Shown piece by piece: positions 1-9,256 of a DNA stretch of 64,000 nt (positions are counted from its first letter, which is position 1; every line of letters begins with the position of its first letter). This stretch comes from Pseudomonas sp. 2FG (lineage in GTDB: Bacteria > Pseudomonadota > Gammaproteobacteria > Pseudomonadales > Pseudomonadaceae), in NCBI RefSeq assembly GCF_005502935.1, contig NZ_SCMP01000007.1:62001-126000 (forward strand), given 5' to 3'. Both the position numbers and the translations under genes were made by a program. The notes below the pieces were generated by a model. It ran no database searches. It saw nothing but the letters and a program-made list of their open reading frames with translations, and was not told the DNA's origin.

Positions 1-2
1 AT

Positions 3-2740
3 GACCGCCTCGAAGGCGACAACGGCAATGACACCCTTAGCGGCGACGCGGGTGCCGACAGCCTATTGGGCGGTGCCGACAACGATACCCTCACCGGTGG
101 CGCAGGTAATGACACGCTCGAGGGCGGTACTGGCAACGATGCACTGAACGACGCTGTCGGCAACGACACCTACCTGTTTGCCACTGGCTCAGGGATCGAC
201 CGCATCAGCGACTCCGACGCCACCGTCGGCAACACCGACGTATTGCAGTTTAGCGATGTGGCGTCCACGGCCATTACTTCACTGGAGCGCAAGGGCAATG
301 ATCTAGTGCTCAAGTACGGCAGCAGTGACCAAGTCAGCGTGGCCAACTACTTCAGTAACGCCGTCTGCCAAGTTGAGCAGTTCAAGTTCAGCGACGGCGT
401 CACCTGGGATCAGGCAGCCATCAAGGCCCGTGTACTCACTATCGGCGACGCCGCTGCGAACACCCTCAATGGCTACGACGATGGCAGTAACCGCATCTAC
501 GGCCTGGATGGCAACGACAACTTGAGTGGTGGCTTGCAGGCCGACCGCCTCGAAGGCGACAACGGCAATGACACCCTTAGCGGCGACGCGGGTGCCGACA
601 GCCTGTTGGGCGGTGCCGACAACGATACCCTCACCGGTGGCGCAGGTAATGACACGCTCGACGGCGGCACTGGTAACGACCTGCTGAACGACGCTGTCGG
701 TAACGACACCTATCTGCTGGCCACTGGCTCGGGGATCGACCGCATCAGCGACTATGACACCACCGTCGGCAACACCGACGTGGCGCAGTTCGGCGATGTG
801 GCGTCCACGGCCATTACTTCACTGGAGCGCAAGGGCAATGATCTAGTGCTCAAGTACGGCAGCAGTGACCAAGTCAGCGTGGCCAACTACTTCAGCGCTG
901 TCGGTTACCAGGTCGAGCAGTTCAAGTTCAGCGATGGCGTCACCTGGGATCAGGCGGCTATCAAGGCCCGCGTGATCACCGTTGGCGATGCCAACGCCAA
1001 CAGCATCAGCGGCTACAACGATGGCAGCAACCGCATCTACGGCCTGGAGGGCAACGACAACCTGAGCGGTGGCTTGCAGGCTGACCTCCTCGATGGTGGC
1101 GCTGGGAACGACACGCTGAACGGCGGCGCAGGTAATGACACTCTCGACGGCGGTACTGGCAACGACACTCTGAACGACGCTGCCGGTAACGACACCTACC
1201 TGTTCGCCAGCGGTTCGGGGATCGACCGCATCAGCGACTATGACACCACCGTCGGCAACACCGACGTGGTGCAGTTCGGCGATGTGGCGTCCACGGCCAT
1301 TACTTCACTGGAGCGTAAAGGTGTCGACCTGGTGCTGAAATACGGTAGCAGTGACCAAGTCAGCGTGGCCAACTACTTCAGCGCTGTCGGCTACCAAGTC
1401 GAGCAGTTCAAGTTCAGCGACGGCGTCACCTGGGATCAAGCAGCCATCAAGGCCCGAGTGATCACCGTTGGCGATGCCAACGCCAACAGCATCAGCGGCT
1501 ATAACGATGGCGGCAACCGCATCTACGGTTTGGACGGCAACGACAACCTGACCGGTGGCTTGCAGGCTGACCTCCTCGATGGTGGCGCTGGGAACGACAC
1601 TCTGAACGGCGGCGCAGGTAATGACACTCTCGACGGCGGCACTGGCAACGATGCACTGAACGACGCTGCCGGTAACGACACCTACCTGTTTGCTACCGGT
1701 TCGGGGATCGATCGCGTCAGCGACTACGACACCACCGTCGGCAACACCGACGTGGTGCAGTTCGGCGATGTGGCGTCCACGGCCATTACTTCACTGGAGC
1801 GCAAGGGCAATGATCTAGTGCTCAAGTACGGCAGCAGTGACCAAGTCAGCGTGGCCAACTACTTCAGTAACGTCGGCTACCAAGTCGAGCAGTTCAAGTT
1901 CAGCGATGGCGTCACCTGGGATCAGGCAACCATCAAGGCGCGCGTGATCACCGTTGGCGATGCCAACGCCAACAGCATCAGCGGGTACAACGATGGCAGC
2001 AATCGTATCTACGGTTTGGACGGCAACGACAACCTGACCGGTGGCTTGCAGGCTGACCTCCTCGATGGTGGCGCTGGGAACGACACTCTGAACGGCGGCG
2101 CAGGGAACGACACTCTCGACGGCGGCACTGGCAACGATGCACTGAACGACGCTGCCGGTAACGATACTTACCTGTTTGCTACGGGTTCGGGGATCGATCG
2201 CGTCAGCGACTACGACACCACCGTCGGCAACACCGACGTGGTGCAGTTCGGCGATGTGGCGTCCACGGCCATTACTTCACTGGAGCGTAAGGGCGCCGAC
2301 CTGGTGCTCAAGTACGGCAGCAGTGACCAAGTCAGCGTGGCCAACTACTTCAGTAACGTCGGCTACCAAGTCGAGCAGTTCAAGTTCAGCGATGGCGTCA
2401 CCTGGGATCAGGCGGCTATCAAGGCCCGCGTGATCACCGTTGGCGATGCCAACGCCAACAGCATCAGCGGCTACAACGATGGCAGCAACCGCATTTACGG
2501 TTTGGACGGCAACGACAACCTGAGCGGTGGCTTGCAGGCTGACCTCCTCGATGGTGGCGCTGGCAACGACACGCTGAACGGCGGCGCAGGGAACGATACT
2601 CTCGACGGTGGCATTGGCAACGATGTACTGAACGGCAGCACGGGAAGCGACACTTATCAGTTCGCCGCGGGGGCGGGCGTAGATCGCATCAGCGACTACG
2701 ACACCATCGTCGGCAACACGGACAAGCTGTCCTTGGGTAG
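3..2740 (+). repeat. Tandem intragenic repeat array, period 540 then 486 bp
   Basis: The anchor GCGATGTGGCGTCCACGG recurs at 253, 793, 1279, 1765 and 2251, giving spacings of 540, 486, 486 and 486 bp (180 and 162 codons). A sixth degraded copy begins near 2740. The 540-bp units carry two extra nonapeptides. Copies are almost identical at nucleotide level, including synonymous sites, so recent duplication or gene conversion is likely. The array begins before the window. Confidence 0.92.
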
Positions 2741-3023
2741 CGATGTAGCCCCTGATCAGCTGTGGTTCCGCCGCACCGGTTCGGACCTGGAAGTCAGCAT
2801 CATCGGCACCACCGACAAGGTATCGATCAGCAACTGGTACTCAGGCAGCGCTTACCATGTCGAACAGTTTAAAACCTCTGACGGGAAGACTCTTCTGGAC
2901 AGTCAGGTGCAAAACTTGGTCGACACCATGGCCTCCTTTGGGGTGCCGGCAGGTGGTGAAGGCAACCTTACGACGAGTCAGCGCGATCAGCTGAATGTGG
3001 TTATTGCCAGCAACTGGCAATAA
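3..3023 (+). CDS. RTX-type calcium-binding repeat protein, C-terminal part (5' end outside window)
   Basis: The reading frame is open from the first bases of the window, so the true start lies upstream and at least 1,006 residues are visible. The protein alternates blocks of glycine-rich GGxGNDxLx nonapeptides, which form Ca2+-binding beta-rolls, with a roughly 100-residue segment (LERKG...VANYF...VEQFKFSDG) that matches the haemolysin-type calcium-binding related domain (HCBP_related). Five copies are nearly identical; a sixth, degenerate copy leads into a unique C-terminus of about 60 residues ending IASNWQ. RTX proteins leave the cell through a type I secretion system using an uncleaved C-terminal signal. 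No ABC exporter, membrane fusion protein or TolC gene is visible here, so the transporter may lie upstream. The role (adhesin, enzyme or S-layer-like) depends on the missing N-terminus. A strong terminator follows the stop. Confidence 0.9.
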   Translation, partial: DRLEGDNGNDTLSGDAGADSLLGGADNDTLTGGAGNDTLEGGTGNDALNDAVGNDTYLFATGSGIDRISDSDATVGNTDVLQFSDVASTAITSLERKGNDLVLKYGSSDQVSVANYFSNAVCQVEQFKFSDGVTWDQAAIKARVLTIGDAAANTLNGYDDGSNRIYGLDGNDNLSGGLQADRLEGDNGNDTLSGDAGADSLLGGADNDTLTGGAGNDTLDGGTGNDLLNDAVGNDTYLLATGSGIDRISDYDTTVGNTDVAQFGDVASTAITSLERKGNDLVLKYGSSDQVSVANYFSAVGYQVEQFKFSDGVTWDQAAIKARVITVGDANANSISGYNDGSNRIYGLEGNDNLSGGLQADLLDGGAGNDTLNGGAGNDTLDGGTGNDTLNDAAGNDTYLFASGSGIDRISDYDTTVGNTDVVQFGDVASTAITSLERKGVDLVLKYGSSDQVSVANYFSAVGYQVEQFKFSDGVTWDQAAIKARVITVGDANANSISGYNDGGNRIYGLDGNDNLTGGLQADLLDGGAGNDTLNGGAGNDTLDGGTGNDALNDAAGNDTYLFATGSGIDRVSDYDTTVGNTDVVQFGDVASTAITSLERKGNDLVLKYGSSDQVSVANYFSNVGYQVEQFKFSDGVTWDQATIKARVITVGDANANSISGYNDGSNRIYGLDGNDNLTGGLQADLLDGGAGNDTLNGGAGNDTLDGGTGNDALNDAAGNDTYLFATGSGIDRVSDYDTTVGNTDVVQFGDVASTAITSLERKGADLVLKYGSSDQVSVANYFSNVGYQVEQFKFSDGVTWDQAAIKARVITVGDANANSISGYNDGSNRIYGLDGNDNLSGGLQADLLDGGAGNDTLNGGAGNDTLDGGIGNDVLNGSTGSDTYQFAAGAGVDRISDYDTIVGNTDKLSLGSDVAPDQLWFRRTGSDLEVSIIGTTDKVSISNWYSGSAYHVEQFKTSDGKTLLDSQVQNLVDTMASFGVPAGGEGNLTTSQRDQLNVVIASNWQ

Positions 3024-3038
3024 CACTCAGAAGTAAAC

Positions 3039-3078
3039 AGGCCGGGGCAGCCCTAATGGGGTACCCCGGCCTTTTTTT
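3039..3078 (+). terminator. Rho-independent terminator of RTX gene
   Basis: A 9-bp stem, AGGCCGGGG pairing with CCCCGGCCT, is followed directly by a run of seven T. It lies 16 bases after the RTX stop codon. Confidence 0.9.
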
Positions 3079-3371
3079 GTTTAACACATTATTAGTGAGT
3101 CGGTCCTGCTAAGGTGCATGCTTTTGAGAGGCCGCTTCTGGCCGATTGCCGCCTATCACGCCAAGCCACAAGTCCTAGGATCGACGCTCAATCGCCCTGG
3201 CTCCCGCCAACGAAGAATTACCCCGCGCCAGCGTAGCCTTCGCAATAGAGCGCCATCCAGTCGGCACCCCCACAACCAAATAAGCCCGCGCCAGGCGCCG
3301 CGGAAAAACCTAAAATAGCCGCAACCCTTATTCCGCCCCCGCAATCAGAGCGCTCGCTCGAGGCCCCCGTC
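3079..3371. other. Intergenic region, no gene seen
   Basis: About 290 bp between the RTX terminator and the methyltransferase gene. The short open frames on both strands have no recognisable family features and no convincing ribosome binding site. The promoter of the downstream gene probably lies here, but no clear -35/-10 pair could be named. Confidence 0.5.
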
Positions 3372-4583
3372 ATGTCAGTCGACTCCCTGCCCGCCACCAC
3401 CACGAACGCTCAGCGTGCGCAGTTTCTGGCGCGGCTGGAAACCAGCCTCACGCAGAACACCTTCGTCAAACTGGTGCTGGCCAAATACCGTGGCGACGAG
3501 GTGGATCTGCAGCGCGTGGTCGCGCGCCTGGTCACGGTCCGCGAGCAGCCGTGCCTGTCCTTTGTCTACAACTACAAGACCCGCGACATCACCAAGAACC
3601 TGCCGGTAACTGAGGCCCTTGCCTGCATTGCCGACTTGCTGCCTGCGGCGTTCAAGAATGCCCACCTGCTGTCGCTGACCGATGAGATCCAGTTGGTGTT
3701 CGGCAAGAAGGACAAGAGCAGTCTGTTTGTCGGCCAGGCCGTGCAGCGTGAGGCGCCCAGCGCCGAACACAACCGCGAGAAGAAGCGCTTTCTCGAGCTG
3801 AACCGGCCGTTTCTGGCGGATCTGGGGGTGACCACCGCCAAGCATGAATTGATCCCGGCGATGGCGCGCAAGTGGAAGCAGATCAACAAGTTCATCGAGG
3901 TGTTTTCCCACGCCCTGAGCGCCTCGCCCCTGCGCCAGGATCAAGCCATCCATGCCGCCGACTTCGGCTCGGGCAAAGGCTATTTGACCTTCGCCATGCA
4001 CGACTACCTGCGCAGCAGCCTGGGGCTGAACGCGACGGTTACCGGGGTGGAGTTGCGCCAGGACATGGTCAAGCTGTGCAACGCCGCCGCCGCGCGCCTG
4101 GAGCAGCCGGGCCTGTCCTTTCAGCACGGCGATGTGCGCACCTATACGCCCGCGGCCATCGACATCATGATCGCCCTGCACGCCTGCGATGTGGCCACCG
4201 ATTACGCGATCCATCTGGGCATCCGCAGCGGCGCCGCCATCATCATGTGTTCGCCCTGCTGCCATAAGCAAATACGCCCACAGATGCACAGCCCGGCGCT
4301 GCTGCGGCCCATGCTGCAATACGGCGTACACCTGGGGCAGGAGGCGGAGATGGTCACCGACAGCCTACGCGCCTTGTTGCTGGAAGCCTGCGGTTATGAC
4401 ACCAAGGTGTTCGAGTTCGTGTCACTGGAGCACACCAACAAGAACAAGATGATCCTCGCGGTGAAACGCGCCGAGCCGGTTAACCCGGCCGAGCTGCTGG
4501 AGAAGATCCAGGGGATCAAGAGCTTCTACGGCATCGACGAGCATTGCCTGGAAACGCTGTTGAAGGCCGACGGCCGTCTTTAA
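3372..4583 (+). CDS. SAM-dependent methyltransferase, Methyltransf_32/METTL25-like
   Basis: This 403-residue protein has a class I methyltransferase core in its C-terminal half. Motif I is [11 protein letters not shown] (about residues 199-209), followed by GVELRQDMV and a [12 protein letters not shown] segment, then CSPCCHKQI, a cysteine-rich motif typical of the Methyltransf_32 group that includes eukaryotic METTL25/RRNAD1 proteins. The N-terminal 150 residues are a conserved accessory region of unknown role. The substrate cannot be told from sequence; RNA or protein are both possible. The gene stands alone between the RTX terminator and the bufferin operon. The start ATG at 3372 was chosen because the conserved N-terminus begins nearby; the site upstream is weak. 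Confidence 0.8.
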   Translation: MSVDSLPATTTNAQRAQFLARLETSLTQNTFVKLVLAKYRGDEVDLQRVVARLVTVREQPCLSFVYNYKTRDITKNLPVTEALACIADLLPAAFKNAHLLSLTDEIQLVFGKKDKSSLFVGQAVQREAPSAEHNREKKRFLELNRPFLADLGVTTAKHELIPAMARKWKQINKFIEVFSHALSASPLRQDQAIHAADFGSGKGYLTFAMHDYLRSSLGLNATVTGVELRQDMVKLCNAAAARLEQPGLSFQHGDVRTYTPAAIDIMIALHACDVATDYAIHLGIRSGAAIIMCSPCCHKQIRPQMHSPALLRPMLQYGVHLGQEAEMVTDSLRALLLEACGYDTKVFEFVSLEHTNKNKMILAVKRAEPVNPAELLEKIQGIKSFYGIDEHCLETLLKADGRL

Positions 4584-4855
4584 CGCAGGCCGAGAGGTTG
4601 TTACCGGGTCGTCCACCCATGGCTAGGCAGACCACCGTTTGCCGGCCGCCCATGGCGAAATCGGCCGATTATTTGGCCATTTTCAAATTGCGCTGTAACA
4701 AAGCCGGCGTAGCCCTCTCTACATGGCTAGGCGAGCGACATGGCCCCGGTACGATCGACGCGGCATTGCAGCCATTGCGGTCTAGGCTGCGTAGAAGTAC
4801 CCGGCACGTTCGATATAAGCCTGGACTCCACCACCCATCCCTGAAAAGAGAACAC

Positions 4856-5164
4856 ATGATGAAAACCACTTCCACCAGCACCCTTCAAGCGGCAGCCCTA
4901 GCACTGGCTCTGGGCAGCGCACTGACCATCGCCGCCGCGCCGCTCACCGCTCAGGCCGCCGACACCGAGAAATGCTTCGGCGTGGCGCTCAAAGGCAAGA
5001 ACGATTGCGCCGCGGGTGCTGGCACCACCTGTGCCGGCACCGCGAAAAAGGACCATCAGGGCAACGCCTGGAAGCTGGTGCCCAAGGGCACTTGCGAGAA
5101 GACCGCCGTGCCAACTTCGCCGACCGGTTTCGGCCAGCTCCAGGCCTACAAGGAAAAGGCCTGA
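4856..5164 (+). CDS. bufA: Bufferin precursor, DUF2282 family (periplasmic metallophore RiPP)
   Basis: This 102-residue precursor has a long Sec signal peptide (residues 1 to about 35, cleavage near AQAAD) and a short mature part with four cysteines at positions 40, 51, 59 and 80, the DUF2282 pattern. In described bufferins the core cysteines are modified by the partner MNIO enzyme and the exported peptide binds copper in the periplasm. The three genes downstream are the usual partners (DUF692, DUF2063, DoxX), which supports the call strongly. The ATG at 4856 is preceded by a purine-rich GAAAAGAGAA site; longer in-frame frames upstream lack any signal peptide logic. The metal is inferred from the family. 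A copper- or ECF-sigma-controlled promoter would be expected upstream, but no box was identified. Confidence 0.87.
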   Translation: MMKTTSTSTLQAAALALALGSALTIAAAPLTAQAADTEKCFGVALKGKNDCAAGAGTTCAGTAKKDHQGNAWKLVPKGTCEKTAVPTSPTGFGQLQAYKEKA

Positions 5165-5202
5165 TCGCCCCAGGCCCTGGTTGATGACGAAGTGTGCAGA
5201 CG

Positions 5203-6111
5203 ATGAAGTTTGATTCGCCGTCCCTCGCCGCGCAGCGCGCTGCACCCGCGTGCGCGGCCAGCCTGCCCGCACGCGCCGGGCTGGGGCTCAAGCCCCAGCA
5301 TTTTCGGGAAATACTCGAGACCGCGGCCGACATCGGCTTCTTTGAAATACATGCGGAGAATTACATGGTGGCAGGCGGCCCCTTCCACCACTTCCTCGGC
5401 CTGATCCGCGCCCGCTACCCGCTGTCGCTGCACGGTGTGGGCCTGTCCATCGGTGCCGAAGGGCCGCTCGATGAAAGCCATCTGGATCGTCTCGCCGCAC
5501 TTATCGAGCGCTATGAGCCCCAAGCGTTTTCCGAACACCTGGCCTGGTCCAGCCATGGCGAGCTGTTTCTCAACGACCTGCTGCCCGTCGCGTACGACGA
5601 GGCCACGCTGAGCCGCGTCTGCGAGCATATCGACCGGGTGCAGACCCGCCTGCAACGCCCCATGCTGCTGGAGAACCCGGCCACCTACGTCGAGTTTGCC
5701 CACTCGAGCATGGATGAGGCGGCCTTTATCGCCGAGATAGTCCGGCGCAGCGGTTGCGGCCTGCTGCTCGACGTCAACAACGCCTATGTGTCCAGCATCA
5801 ATCACCACCGCGATGCGCTCGCCTACATCCGTGCCCTGCCCTTGAGCGCCGTGGCCGAGATTCATTTGGCCGGTTTCGCCGAGGATATCGATGGCGCCGG
5901 CGACCGCCTGCTGATCGATAGCCACGGCGCCGCGGTCGATAGCGCGGTGTGGGCACTCTATGCGCAGGTGCTGCAGCTGATCGGCCCGACACCAACGCTG
6001 ATCGAGCGCGACAACCAGGTGCCGGCCCTGGAGGTGCTGCTCGCCGAGGCGCACCAGGCCGAACGCCTGCTGCACGACCCGCTGGCGAATCGGCCGCAGG
6101 CCCTGGCATGA
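5203..6111 (+). CDS. bufB: MNIO-family (DUF692) peptide-modifying oxygenase of bufferin operon
   Basis: A multinuclear non-haem iron oxygenase of the DUF692 family, about 302 residues with a TIM-barrel fold. Visible family motifs that supply iron ligands or the active site are [49 protein letters not shown] and LIERDNQVP. In characterised systems MNIO enzymes convert cysteines of the precursor to oxazolone- or thiooxazole-type heterocycles. The gene starts 38 bp after bufA, and its stop overlaps the next start (ATGA), so translation is coupled. ATG 5203 is used here; an in-frame GTG at 5194 is an alternative. It acts in the cytoplasm before export of the peptide. Confidence 0.9.
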   Translation: MKFDSPSLAAQRAAPACAASLPARAGLGLKPQHFREILETAADIGFFEIHAENYMVAGGPFHHFLGLIRARYPLSLHGVGLSIGAEGPLDESHLDRLAALIERYEPQAFSEHLAWSSHGELFLNDLLPVAYDEATLSRVCEHIDRVQTRLQRPMLLENPATYVEFAHSSMDEAAFIAEIVRRSGCGLLLDVNNAYVSSINHHRDALAYIRALPLSAVAEIHLAGFAEDIDGAGDRLLIDSHGAAVDSAVWALYAQVLQLIGPTPTLIERDNQVPALEVLLAEAHQAERLLHDPLANRPQALA

Positions 6112-6896
6112 ACACTCAGTCCGCCTTCGCCGCCGCCCTGCTCGACCCCGCCCGGCCCTGCCCGAACGGCCTGACAACCTGGAACGGCTCGGACCCGGCC
6201 AGCCGCTTCGCGGTCTATCGCAACAACCTGTTCAATTCGCTGATCGACGCGCTGGCGGACAGCTATCCGGTGGTCCACGAACTGGTGGGTGAGGCGTTCT
6301 TTCGCGCCATGGCCCATGCCTACGTGCAGGCCCAGCCGCCCCGCTCGCGCCTCCTGGTCCGTTATGGCGAGCACTTTGCGCCCTTCATCGAGCGCTTCGA
6401 GCCCGCCCGCAGCCTGCCCTACCTGGCCGACGTGGCGCGCCTCGAAGCCCTGCGCGTGCAGGCCTACCATGCCGCCGACCGCGCGCCATTGGCGGTGCAG
6501 GAGATCGCCGCCGCGCTGGCCGAGCCGGAATGCCTGGGCGAACTGCGGTTCCAGCTGCACCCCTCGCTCGGCGTGCTCGGTTCGGCCTTTGCGGTGGTTT
6601 CGCTGTGGGCGGCCCATCAGGGCGAGCTGGCGCTCGAGAGCGTCGACCCGCTGCAGCCGGAATACGCCCTGGTGCTGCGCAGCGAGCTGCAGGTGCTGGT
6701 GCTCGCCGTGCCGCCCGGCAGCGCGCAGTTCATCCGCTGCCTGCAACAGGGCATGACGCTGGGTCACGCCGCCGAACAGGCACAAGCCGCCGAGGCCGCC
6801 TTCGACCTGAGCGCCTGCCTGGCCCTGCTGATCCGCGCGGGCGCCATCAGCCATTTGCACCAGCCTCTCCAGACCAGCACAAGGCCACCGCTATGA
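6108..6896 (+). CDS. bufC: DUF2063 (HvfC/BufC N-terminal domain) partner protein
   Basis: This 262-residue protein has the DUF2063 N-terminal region (residues 5 to about 95: [59 protein letters not shown]), followed by a variable C-terminal domain. Proteins of this kind are thought to recognise and present the precursor peptide to the DUF692 oxygenase, like the partner subunits of MbnB-type enzymes. The gene overlaps both bufB and the DoxX gene by four bases, so all three are co-translated. Its function rests on family and context; no catalytic motif is visible. Confidence 0.85.
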   Translation: MNTQSAFAAALLDPARPCPNGLTTWNGSDPASRFAVYRNNLFNSLIDALADSYPVVHELVGEAFFRAMAHAYVQAQPPRSRLLVRYGEHFAPFIERFEPARSLPYLADVARLEALRVQAYHAADRAPLAVQEIAAALAEPECLGELRFQLHPSLGVLGSAFAVVSLWAAHQGELALESVDPLQPEYALVLRSELQVLVLAVPPGSAQFIRCLQQGMTLGHAAEQAQAAEAAFDLSACLALLIRAGAISHLHQPLQTSTRPPL

Positions 6897-7402
6897 ACGC
6901 TCCTGCACGGCTCGCAACCGCCGCATTTCCCGCCCGCCTGATCGGCAGGCTCATCGACCTGTGCCAGGCTATCCCGCACAGCCTGATCGCCTTCCTCGGA
7001 CGCTTTTCCATCGCCGCGGTGTTCTGGAAATCCGGGCAGACCAAGATCGAAGGCCTGGCCATCGACCTGGTGTCCGGGACCTTCGAGCTGGGCGTGCCGC
7101 GGCTGGCCGATTCGACCATTCCGTTGTTTAGCAGTGAGTACCAGCTGCCCCTGGTCTCACCCGAACTGGCGGCGCACCTCGCGGCGTTCGGCGAGCACCT
7201 GTTCCCCGTGCTGATCCTGCTCGGCTTCGCCACACGCTTCTCGGCGCTGGCCCTGTTCGGTATGACGCTGACGATCCAGCTGTTCGTCTACCCGGACGCC
7301 TACCCGACCCACGGCACCTGGGCCGCCGTACTCCTCTACCTGGTCGCCCGCGGGCCCGGAGCCCTGTCTATCGACCACCTGATCGCCAAGCACTACCGCT
7401 AG
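6893..7402 (+). CDS. DoxX-family membrane protein of bufferin operon
   Basis: A 169-residue integral membrane protein with four predicted hydrophobic helices and DoxX-family features: FLGRFSIAAVFWKSGQTKI near the start and LFPVLILLGFATRFSALALFG in the middle. It is the last gene of the operon and overlaps bufC by four bases. DoxX proteins repeatedly accompany DUF2282/DUF692/DUF2063 loci. Their role there is not settled; a redox or quinone-linked membrane function is possible. A REP-like fragment (7406-7417) lies just after the stop. Confidence 0.85.
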   Translation: MNAPARLATAAFPARLIGRLIDLCQAIPHSLIAFLGRFSIAAVFWKSGQTKIEGLAIDLVSGTFELGVPRLADSTIPLFSSEYQLPLVSPELAAHLAAFGEHLFPVLILLGFATRFSALALFGMTLTIQLFVYPDAYPTHGTWAAVLLYLVARGPGALSIDHLIAKHYR

Positions 7403-7405
7403 CCT

Positions 7406-7417
7406 GCTCGCTCCTAC
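7406..7417. repeat. REP-like fragment
   Basis: The 12-mer GCTCGCTCCTAC occurs here and again as one arm of the palindromic REP at 37874-37885. It fits the core of Pseudomonas REP elements (GAGCGAGC/GCTCGCTC). Only one arm is present here. Confidence 0.45.
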
Positions 7418-7453
7418 AAGAGCGAAGGTACTGGAGGCAGGTCCGCTCCGCCC

Positions 7454-8362
7454 CTAAAGGCCATCCAGCGCCCGTCGGCTCTGCTCGAACCAGGCCAGCA
7501 GATAATCCGCCAGCACCTGAGTCCGCTTGGGCAACCCGCTCTGGTAGGGATGCACCAGAAACACCGGGGTGCTACGGGTCTGGTAATCGCGCAGCAGCCA
7601 GACCAGGCTGCCGTTCGCCAGTTCCTTGTGCAGCAGGTAGGACGGCAGGCGGGCGATGCCGGCGCCGGCCAGCGCGGCCTTCTTCAGCAGGCTGTAGTGA
7701 TTGCTCGCCAAGGGCCCCGTCACCCGCACCCGCGACAGTTCGTGCTGGCGGTGGTACAGCCACTCCTCAGGGCCGCTGTAGTGACTGTTCAGCAAACAGA
7801 CATGGGTACTCAGGTCCTCTGGCAGCGCGGGCTCGCCGTGTCGCTGCAGATAGCTCGGGCTGGCGCAGGTCAGCTCCTGCATGGCGAACAACGGCCGCGC
7901 CACCAGCCGATCATCCGCCTGCAAACCGGAGCGAATCGCCAGATCGAAACCCTCAGCCACCAGGTCGCGGTAGGTATTGCTCAGCTCCAATTCAATACGT
8001 ATCTCGGGGTAGAGCCTGGAGAAATCCAACTGCAGCGCATCGAAGAAGGTTTCACCGAGGGACACCGGCACCGTGATCCGCACCGTGCCGGCCACCTCAT
8101 CCTTGAGCCGCGCCAGGGTCTGCCGTGCGCGCATGGCCTGGGCGGTCAGCGCCTGGGCTTCCGGCAGCAGCGCGGCGCCGGCGGCGGTCAGGGAAAGCCG
8201 GCGCGTGGTGCGGTGCAGCAGGGTCATGCCCAGCCCTTGCTCCAGCAGGCGGATACGCTTGGACAGCTGCCCCTTGCTGCAACCCAGGCGCTCGGCGGCG
8301 CGGGTAAAGCTGCCGACCTCGAGCAGCGTGGCAAAGGCGGCCAGATCATCCATCTCGCTCAA
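7454..8362 (-). CDS. LysR-family transcriptional regulator
   Basis: A 302-residue regulator with an N-terminal winged helix-turn-helix (residues 4-62: FATLLEVGSFTRAAERLGCS, QLSKRIRLLEQGLGMTLLHR) and a C-terminal periplasmic-binding-protein-like effector domain (about 90-295). It is of the CrgA/DsdC-like subgroup that often controls a divergent oxidoreductase gene. It is transcribed divergently from the short-chain dehydrogenase at 8469, with 106 bp between the starts, so regulation of that gene and of itself is likely. The effector is unknown. Confidence 0.93.
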   Translation of the reverse strand: MSEMDDLAAFATLLEVGSFTRAAERLGCSKGQLSKRIRLLEQGLGMTLLHRTTRRLSLTAAGAALLPEAQALTAQAMRARQTLARLKDEVAGTVRITVPVSLGETFFDALQLDFSRLYPEIRIELELSNTYRDLVAEGFDLAIRSGLQADDRLVARPLFAMQELTCASPSYLQRHGEPALPEDLSTHVCLLNSHYSGPEEWLYHRQHELSRVRVTGPLASNHYSLLKKAALAGAGIARLPSYLLHKELANGSLVWLLRDYQTRSTPVFLVHPYQSGLPKRTQVLADYLLAWFEQSRRALDGL

Positions 8363-8468
8363 GACTGTTTCCTATTGAGAACCAAAGGTTTCTGATTAGC
8401 CGGATTATCGGCGACAAATCGCACTCTACACTGAACCTGTAGTGATCACTTTATCCAGGAGCACGTCC

Positions 8469-9068
8469 ATGAGAGTCCTTTTGATCGGCGCCAGCGGCAC
8501 CATCGGCAGAGCTATCGACCACGAGCTGAAAGACCGCCACGAAATCGTTCGGGTCGGCCACTCCAGCGGCGACTACCAGGTGAATATCACCGACAGCCGG
8601 TCCATTCGCGCCCTCTTCGAGAAAGTCGGCCCCTTCGATGCGCTGGTCAGCGCCGTCGGCAAGCTGCACTTCGGCGCGCTGGCAGAAATGACCGAGAAGG
8701 AATACGCCATCGGTCTCAAAGACAAGCTGATGGGCCAGGTCAACCTGCTGCTGATCGGCCGTGAATTCATCAATGATGACGGCTCCTTCACCCTGACCTC
8801 CGGCATCCTCAGCGAGGACCCGATCCGCGCCGGTAGTTCGGCGAGCATGGTCAACGCCGCCGTCAACGGCTTCGTCCGGGGCGCCGCGATCGAGCTACCG
8901 CGCGGCCTGCGGGTGAATGCGGTGAGCCCGAATGTGCTGGTCGAGTCGATGGGCAGCTATGGGCCATTCTTCCGCGGCTTCAAACCGGTGCCGGCGGCGG
9001 AGGTGGCGCTGGCTTACGCAAAAAGCGTGGAAGGTGCCCAGACCGGACAGGTCTACCGCGTCGGCTGA
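8469..9068 (+). CDS. Short-chain dehydrogenase/reductase family protein
   Basis: A compact 199-residue SDR. The NAD(P)-binding motif LLIGASGTIG sits at the N-terminus, NAG-like VSAVGKL at about 65, and the catalytic Ser region is TLTSGILSED. The expected YxxxK is replaced by a SASMVNAAVNGFV segment, so the classical Tyr-Lys pair is not visible; this subgroup resembles atypical small SDRs. The start ATG 8469 has an AGGAG site seven bases upstream and fits the nucleotide-binding motif; an in-frame start at 8442 would only add a short tail. It is divergent from a LysR gene, its probable regulator. The substrate is unknown. Confidence 0.85.
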   Translation: MRVLLIGASGTIGRAIDHELKDRHEIVRVGHSSGDYQVNITDSRSIRALFEKVGPFDALVSAVGKLHFGALAEMTEKEYAIGLKDKLMGQVNLLLIGREFINDDGSFTLTSGILSEDPIRAGSSASMVNAAVNGFVRGAAIELPRGLRVNAVSPNVLVESMGSYGPFFRGFKPVPAAEVALAYAKSVEGAQTGQVYRVG

Positions 9069-9078
9069 TCGGCTCATG

Positions 9079-9107
9079 CGCTCGCCGGCATAACAGACCG
9101 GCGAGCG
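9079..9107 (+). terminator. Stem-loop after SDR gene, possible terminator
   Basis: A perfect 10-bp inverted repeat, CGCTCGCCGG/CCGGCGAGCG with a 9-base loop, starts ten bases after the stop. There is no T-run, so termination is uncertain; it could instead protect the 3' end of the message. Confidence 0.4.
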
Positions 9108-9256
9108 AGCGGGCGGCCGACGATCGACCCGCACGCGAAAGCCATCTTCGCGCGCTGGCGCCGCGTAGACACCTTTGCACCGGATCATCTGCCGCTCCAC
9201 CCTTGTGATCGTCTATCCGCGTGGGTAACGTGGCCGCACTTGCCAGGAGACCCACG

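Noticed and set aside
3375..4331. Long open frame antisense to the methyltransferase
   Set aside because: Shadow frame caused by GC-rich codon use; no family features, and it is fully covered by a well-supported gene.
4544..4855. In-frame N-terminal extension of the bufferin precursor
   Set aside because: It would place the signal peptide internally; the ATG at 4856 has a purine-rich site and begins a normal Sec signal.
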